From: Mycobacterium kyorinense
Lineage (GTDB): Bacteria > Actinomycetota > Actinomycetes > Mycobacteriales > Mycobacteriaceae
Assembly (NCBI RefSeq): GCF_002101735.1
Contig: NZ_LQPE01000050.1
Location: 1-47,427 of the forward strand
Direction: 5' to 3'
DNA: 47,427 nucleotides
The notes beneath the pieces are model-generated. The model was not told where the DNA came from and did no database searches. It saw only the letters and a program-made list of their open reading frames with translations. The position numbers and the translations under genes are program-made. Numbering within the stretch: the first letter of the stretch is position 1; every line of letters begins with the position of its first letter. Positions 43,198-47,427 of the stretch are shown here, piece by piece.

Positions 43198-45036
43198 ATG
43201 ACGGGAATTGATTCGGAAACCCCGGCGCGCAGCGCATTTCGGCGCGGCCTGCTGGCCTCAGGGGTCAGTGTGGGCGGGCTGGTTCCCAGCCACAACCAGC
43301 AGGTGGCCGCCGAAATGTTTCGCGCCGCCACCGAGGCTGATCCGTCGGTATGTGACGGGTGGCTGGGCCGGTTGCTGGCCGGCGAGGACTCTGCGGAGGT
43401 CTTGGGCGGGGCGTGGGCGGCGGTGGGCACGCTGGGCTGGGAGATACGGCGCTTGGGGGTCATCGGCGCACAGTTTCGGCCGATGGTGTTCGACGGCTTG
43501 TTTTTGCAGCTGCCGATCAACTCGGTGGACTCGCTGCGCTGCGGCTATGCCAGCGTGCTGATCCGAGGCAGGCAATACCGGCAGGCTGATGCGCTGCTGG
43601 GCGGCCAGCCGGACACGAGTGATCCGTTCGACGCCGACTTGCACACCTACGTGAGCGGGCTGCTGCATTTTTGCACCCAACGCTGGACCGATGTGCTGCG
43701 GCTGTTCCCGGTCGACAAGCGTTGGTACCGGCCGGAATACGAGTGCGCGGCCACCGCGATGGCGACCACGGCGCTGGCGTCGCTGGGTGTGTTCGAGGAC
43801 GCTTTTCGGCGCGGGGAAAGAGCCGCCGCCGATGAGCGGGTGCCCCAGGCGGCCACGGTGATCCTCTATACGCAGGCGATGTGTTTGCGGCATCTGGGCC
43901 GCGAAGACGAAGCCGGGCAGCTGTTGCGGCGGGTGTATTCTCGCGACCCGAAGTTCAGTCCGGCCCGCGAGGCGATGGACGATCCCAGCCGGCGGCTGGT
44001 GCTGACCGACCCGGAAACTATTGAGGCTCGCACCGATCCGTGGGATGCTGCCAGCGCGCCGACCCGCGCGCAGACGCAGAGCGCACGCGATGCGCAGGCG
44101 GCCGCGCAGTATTTGGCGCAGGGTCAAGCCGAGTTGGATGCAATGCTGGGCATGGAGGCGGCTAAACGCGAAATCAAACGTATCCGCTCGACAACGAAAG
44201 TGAACCTGGCGCGCTCCAAGGCGGGGTTGCGGGTTCCGGTGACATCGCGGCACACACTGCTGTTGGGGCCCCCGGGTACCGGAAAGACTTCGGTGGCGCG
44301 GGCTTTCACCAAGCAGCTGTGCGGTCTGAAAGTGTTGACCAAGCCGCTGGTGGTGGAGACTAGCCGCGCTAAGCTGCTGGGCCGCTACATGGCCGATGCG
44401 GAAAAGAACACCGAGGAAATGCTTGAGGGCGCCTTGGGTGGGGCGGTGTTTTTCGATGAGATGCATTCGCTGCATGAGCGCGGCTATTCCACCGGCGACC
44501 CGTACGGCAACGCGATCATCAACACGTTGCTGCTGTACATGGAAAATCACCGCGACGAGCTGGTGGTGTTCGGCGCCGGCTACGCCAAGGCCATGGAACG
44601 CATGCTGGAAGTCAATCAGGGTCTGCGCCGCCGGTTTTCCACGGTCATCGAGTTTTTCAGCTACACCCCGCCTGAGCTTATCGAGTTGACGAAATTGATG
44701 GTCGCTGAGGATGAGGACGTCACCAGTGACGCCGCGGTGGAGGTGCTGCGACCCGATTTCGAACGCTTCTACACCGAGCAGACCCGCACCGCCGAAGGCG
44801 ATCTCATCCGCGGCATCGACATGCTGGGCAACGCCGGGTTTGTGCGCAACGTGGTGGAAAAGGCCCGCGATCACCGCAACGCCCGGTTGGACAACGCCGA
44901 GCTGGATGACCTGCTGGCCAGCGACGACGCCGAGTTCAGCGACGAGCAGCTGCAGCGCCTGCGAGAATTGACCCGCGAGGATCTGGCCGAGGGGCTGCGC
45001 GCGGCGGTGTCAGAAAAACAACCGTTACAAACGTAG
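43198..45036 (+). CDS. eccA: EccA, cytoplasmic AAA+ ATPase
   Basis: 612 residues. The N-terminal 280 residues are a TPR-like helical domain (YECAATAMATTALASLGVFED; QAMCLRHLGREDEAGQLLRR). The C-terminal CbxX/CfqX-type AAA+ domain has Walker A GPPGTGKTS (about 358-366), Walker B AVFFDEMHS (about 416-424) and RRRF at the arginine-finger position. EccA helps release PE-PPE substrates from EspG. It is the last gene of the ESX core, as in ESX-2 (Rv3884c). GGGGGGAC precedes the ATG. Confidence 0.96.
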   Translation: MTGIDSETPARSAFRRGLLASGVSVGGLVPSHNQQVAAEMFRAATEADPSVCDGWLGRLLAGEDSAEVLGGAWAAVGTLGWEIRRLGVIGAQFRPMVFDGLFLQLPINSVDSLRCGYASVLIRGRQYRQADALLGGQPDTSDPFDADLHTYVSGLLHFCTQRWTDVLRLFPVDKRWYRPEYECAATAMATTALASLGVFEDAFRRGERAAADERVPQAATVILYTQAMCLRHLGREDEAGQLLRRVYSRDPKFSPAREAMDDPSRRLVLTDPETIEARTDPWDAASAPTRAQTQSARDAQAAAQYLAQGQAELDAMLGMEAAKREIKRIRSTTKVNLARSKAGLRVPVTSRHTLLLGPPGTGKTSVARAFTKQLCGLKVLTKPLVVETSRAKLLGRYMADAEKNTEEMLEGALGGAVFFDEMHSLHERGYSTGDPYGNAIINTLLLYMENHRDELVVFGAGYAKAMERMLEVNQGLRRRFSTVIEFFSYTPPELIELTKLMVAEDEDVTSDAAVEVLRPDFERFYTEQTRTAEGDLIRGIDMLGNAGFVRNVVEKARDHRNARLDNAELDDLLASDDAEFSDEQLQRLRELTREDLAEGLRAAVSEKQPLQT

Positions 45037-45177
45037 TTGGCCGTTGTTGGCCAGTGCCGGGGTAACGGTTGCCCGGCCCGGGTCACCGCGTTCATGCCGG
45101 CTAAGAGATGACCCGTAATCGTGGCCGGCGGTTCGACGGTGATTCGAACGCTGCGCCTGTCGGGTCATACTGGTCGC

Positions 45178-45540
45178 GTGACGAATAACGTTGTGGACCT
45201 TGCCGAGAAGCTATCGCTGCTCTCCGAGCACTGGACGACGAAAACGGTTGCGCGCCGGAATGATTACGAAATCAAGGTTGTCACGATCGATGGCGAGTTT
45301 GTCTGGCACAGCCACGAAGACACCGATGAACTGTTCCTGGTCCTGGCAGGTGAGCTGACGATCCGGCTGCGTGATCGAGACGTCGTGCTGGGGCCGGGAC
45401 AACTATTCGTTGTTCCCCGCGGAATCGAGCACTGCCCTGTTGCCAGCGAGGAGGTCCATGCTGTGCTTATCGAGCCAACAGGCATGCCTAACACCGGCGG
45501 CGCGGGCGGGGTACGCACCGCCGATTACGAAGTTGTCTGA
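45178..45540 (+). CDS. Small cupin-domain protein
   Basis: About 120 residues from the GTG at 45178. A single cupin barrel with the metal-ligand set His44, His46 and Glu51 (WHSHEDTDELFLVLAGE) and His85 (PRGIEHCP). Small cupins of this kind bind a metal and may act as isomerases, dioxygenases or ligand-binding proteins; the reaction cannot be told. It follows eccA by 141 bases. An IS5-type element begins directly after its stop codon, so any downstream partner has been separated. Confidence 0.82.
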   Translation: MTNNVVDLAEKLSLLSEHWTTKTVARRNDYEIKVVTIDGEFVWHSHEDTDELFLVLAGELTIRLRDRDVVLGPGQLFVVPRGIEHCPVASEEVHAVLIEPTGMPNTGGAGGVRTADYEVV

Positions 45541-46320
45541 GTTCTTGAACTGGATTGGTGCTTTCAGGTTCCACAGCCCGGCGACGATCTGGAGGCTGTG
45601 GTTGATGGCGTCGCCGCGGCGGCGGCATTGGCGCAGTATTTGCCAGTCTTTGAGACGGGCGATGACGTGTTCGACCCGAGCCCTGATCCGGCGGTGCGCC
45701 CGGTACTGCTCATCGCGGACGATCCGGCCGGTGTGGTCGCGGCGCGGTGTGGTGATGGTGGTGATGCCGCGGTAGCCTCCGTCGCCAAGGACGACATGAT
45801 CATTCAATAGTTGCGCCACGGTGTGGCGGGCCACGATGACGTCGTTGCGGTTACCGGGCCAGCAGCGGCCGGCTATCAGCACGCGTCGCCGGTGAGCACA
45901 GATGATGATCTGGGTGTTGACGCTGCGGCGGTAGTTCTTGCTGATGGCGGTGATCGACTGGTCGTGCACCGGGATGAGGGTGCCGTCGATGATCCACGGC
46001 CCGGTGCCGGCAGCCGGATTGGGCTGTAGCGCTTGGGCCAGCACTGGCACCAGGTGATGGATGACGCGGTCCACCGTGGATTGGCTGGTGTGAAACAGGG
46101 CCGCCAGCGCGCGGGTGGTCAGGTTCGTGCGCAGATGGATCAGCACGAGCAGCACCCGCACCGGCAACGGCAGGGCCCAGGGCCGTCCGGGCAGTGGCGG
46201 CAGCCGCTGTTGGGCCATGGCGTAGACGGTCTGTATCTGGGTGCGGGTTAGCCCGGTGAGCGGCAGTAGGTTTCGCCATCGGTGTGGCAGCGTGTTGGTG
46301 TCAGTGGGTGATGGTTTCAT
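45403..46320 (-). mobile_element. IS5-type (DDE_Tnp_4) transposase, apparently missing its natural stop
   Basis: A 305-residue frame. Residues 1-260 are an IS5-family transposase with an N-terminal helix-turn-helix (LTTRALAALFHTSQSTVDRVI) and the DDE triad Asp112 (WIIDGTLIPV), Asp180 (VVLGDGGYRG) and Glu217 (RARVEHVIARLK). After LWNLKAPIQFKN (residue 260, position 45541) the frame runs antisense into the cupin gene, so the last 45 residues are not transposase. The element edge therefore lies at about 45541. No terminal inverted repeats were found by eye. Its start is only 7 bases from the divergent TnpB-like start. Confidence 0.82.
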
Positions 46321-46327
46321 AACCTAC

Positions 46328-47427
46328 ATGGCAGCCTCGGTCACCGACACCACCACCGCGACCAGCGGTGACGTGATGCCACGGCGGCGCGGCAAGTCGA
46401 AAGCCCCGAACTTCAAATACGAGGGGCCGGTGTCGGTGATCCGCCTGGAGTTGGATGCCTCTGATCACCGCGCCCGCGAGCGGTTGGAACGGCAGTGGGA
46501 GGCGGTGTTTCGGCTTCGGCGTGCGCTGCAGCGCGACGCCGCCGCGCGGTGTCTGGCCTATTGGGCGGCCCATCATGAGCGCGCGGCTGATCCCAAGGCG
46601 CTGCGCGAGCGGCTGGGGTTGACGCGCAAGGGTCTTGAGGCCGCGGCGAAATCGCATATCGAGGCCAGCCGGTGGATGCGGGATCACCTGACCAAAGCCA
46701 TCGGGTTACATGTGGCCGATGAAGTGTGGGAAACCGTTGACCGGCACCTGTTCGCTGACGGCTCGGGGCGCCGGCACGGACCGCCGCGGGTCGGGTCGTG
46801 GTGGGAATTCACCCGGATACCGGGGCGGGCCCGTTCGCACACCAAGGCCACGCCGACGTGGGAGACCTACCGGCTGGTCGGCACCCTGGACGGGCACCTG
46901 GCCGCCTATCGGCACCCGCAGCTCAGCGCCGAGGTAACCACCGGCGCCGCCGCAGCCGCCCGCCCGGCGGGGACCTCGATCCTGGCCCAGCCCGCCAGGC
47001 TGGCGGCGCCGACGCGTCCGGCGAGCTCATGGGCCGATTACGATGGTGTTCTGGCGGTAGTGTTCGCCGGGCTGCCCGCCGGAGATCTCGTCCTACCTGT
47101 GCGGCTGCCTCAAGGGGCGGGCAGGTGGGCGCAGCTGGCCCATTTCCTGGCCGATCCGGATGTGTGGCACAAGATCGACCTGGTCCGGGTCGCCGACCGT
47201 AGGGCTCCTGGGGCCTGGCGCTACTACGCGCATCTCCTCGTACATCAAAGCGGGTATCAGTCCCCCGCCACCCGGGCCCGCCGCGCCGAGGTCCCGGCCG
47301 GTCGGCGGGCCGGGGTGGATGCCAACGTGTCCAACCTGGCGGTGGCGTCGTTTCCCGCTGATCAGCCCGATCGGCTGGTCATCGATCAGATCGACTGCAC
47401 ACCACAACAGCAGAAGGCCGCGGCGCG
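46328..47427 (+). CDS. TnpB/Cas12-like protein, N-terminal part (continues at 1-1023 across the circle join)
   Basis: First 366 codons of the 665-residue protein. The residues before the RuvC core (1-325) are long and helical: WEAVFRLRRALQRDAAARCLAYWA near 50-75, WMRDHLTKAIGLHVADEVWETV near 115-136, then a Trp/Arg-rich part and a strand-rich part (DLVLPVRLPQGAGRWAQLAH, RYYAHLLVHQSGY) ending at RuvC-I Asp331. This order (helical lobe, WED-like barrel, RuvC) is that of Cas12/TnpB proteins. The ATG at 46328 lies 7 bases from the IS5-type transposase start on the other strand, so the promoter must lie within that element, or the natural 5' region was lost. Confidence 0.82.
   Translation, partial: MAASVTDTTTATSGDVMPRRRGKSKAPNFKYEGPVSVIRLELDASDHRARERLERQWEAVFRLRRALQRDAAARCLAYWAAHHERAADPKALRERLGLTRKGLEAAAKSHIEASRWMRDHLTKAIGLHVADEVWETVDRHLFADGSGRRHGPPRVGSWWEFTRIPGRARSHTKATPTWETYRLVGTLDGHLAAYRHPQLSAEVTTGAAAAARPAGTSILAQPARLAAPTRPASSWADYDGVLAVVFAGLPAGDLVLPVRLPQGAGRWAQLAHFLADPDVWHKIDLVRVADRRAPGAWRYYAHLLVHQSGYQSPATRARRAEVPAGRRAGVDANVSNLAVASFPADQPDRLVIDQIDCTPQQQKAAA
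47303..47427. repeat. Terminal overlap, copy 2 (circular contig)
   Basis: Identical to 1-125. Features within it are the same DNA counted twice. Confidence 0.93.

Noticed and set aside
1..47427. CRISPR array accompanying the TnpB/Cas12-like protein
   Set aside because: No regularly spaced direct repeats were seen anywhere in the window, including the spacers next to the gene.
1..47427. tRNA or rRNA genes
   Set aside because: No tRNA-like cloverleaf or rRNA sequence was recognised by eye; a tRNA scan would settle it.

Overview
The window looks like one complete circular plasmid of a slow- or fast-growing Mycobacterium (sensu lato). The last 125 bases (47303-47427) repeat the first 125, so the unique circle is about 47,302 bp, and one gene (a TnpB-like protein) runs across the join. 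The host call rests on high GC, PE and PPE proteins, a full ESX (type VII secretion) locus, WhiB proteins, DUF2637 and DUF4226 proteins. No relaxase, coupling protein or type IV secretion gene was recognised, so the plasmid does not look self-conjugative by the known mycobacterial T4SS+T7SS route.

Layout. (1) Maintenance, about 1-8.9 kb: the 3' half of the TnpB-like gene with an overlapping small helical protein; parA-parB on the minus strand; a 1.86-kb gene-poor stretch upstream of parA with iteron-like motifs (candidate centromere or origin); and a minus-strand set whiB-fusion, small possible ribbon-helix-helix protein, repA. The repA leader carries three hairpins, one of which contains the ribosome binding site. 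A DUF2637 membrane protein follows a 635-base hairpin-rich spacer. (2) ESX accessory operon A, 9.0-13.4 kb: a DUF4226 protein, a YbaB-like protein, an EspC-like protein, an EspC/PPE-like large substrate and a second YbaB-like protein. (3) Cargo and regulation, 13.4-18.4 kb: a solo IS200/IS605-type right end; a minus-strand whiB, alpha/beta hydrolase and nucleoside deoxyribosyltransferase-like operon; a divergent XRE regulator with palindromic operators between them; and hypothetical and membrane proteins. (4) ESX accessory operon B, 18.5-27.6 kb: an anchored protein, an Rv3899c-like large protein and three DUF4226 proteins with different C-termini. Two of these are apparent peptidoglycan hydrolases that share an almost identical 669-bp N-terminal direct repeat. 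The block is broken by a truncated tnpB, a truncated IS256-type transposase and an AbrB/MazE-like remnant. (5) ESX core, 27.7-45.0 kb: eccB, eccC, PE, PPE, two esx genes, espG, an espI-like ATPase, eccD, mycP, eccE, eccA. This is the gene order of chromosomal ESX-2 (Rv3895c to Rv3884c in M. tuberculosis). (6) Tail, 45.1-47.4 kb: a cupin, an IS5-type transposase and the 5' half of the TnpB-like gene.

How it fits together. The ESX core (EccBCDE channel, MycP protease, EccA and EspG chaperone machinery) would export PE/PPE and Esx pairs. By position it would also export the EspC/PPE-like proteins and the DUF4226 proteins, whose C-terminal domains could locally remodel peptidoglycan. ParAB and RepA maintain the plasmid. 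Two WhiB proteins and an XRE protein are candidate regulators. All functions are inferred from sequence motifs and gene order; nothing here was searched against a database.
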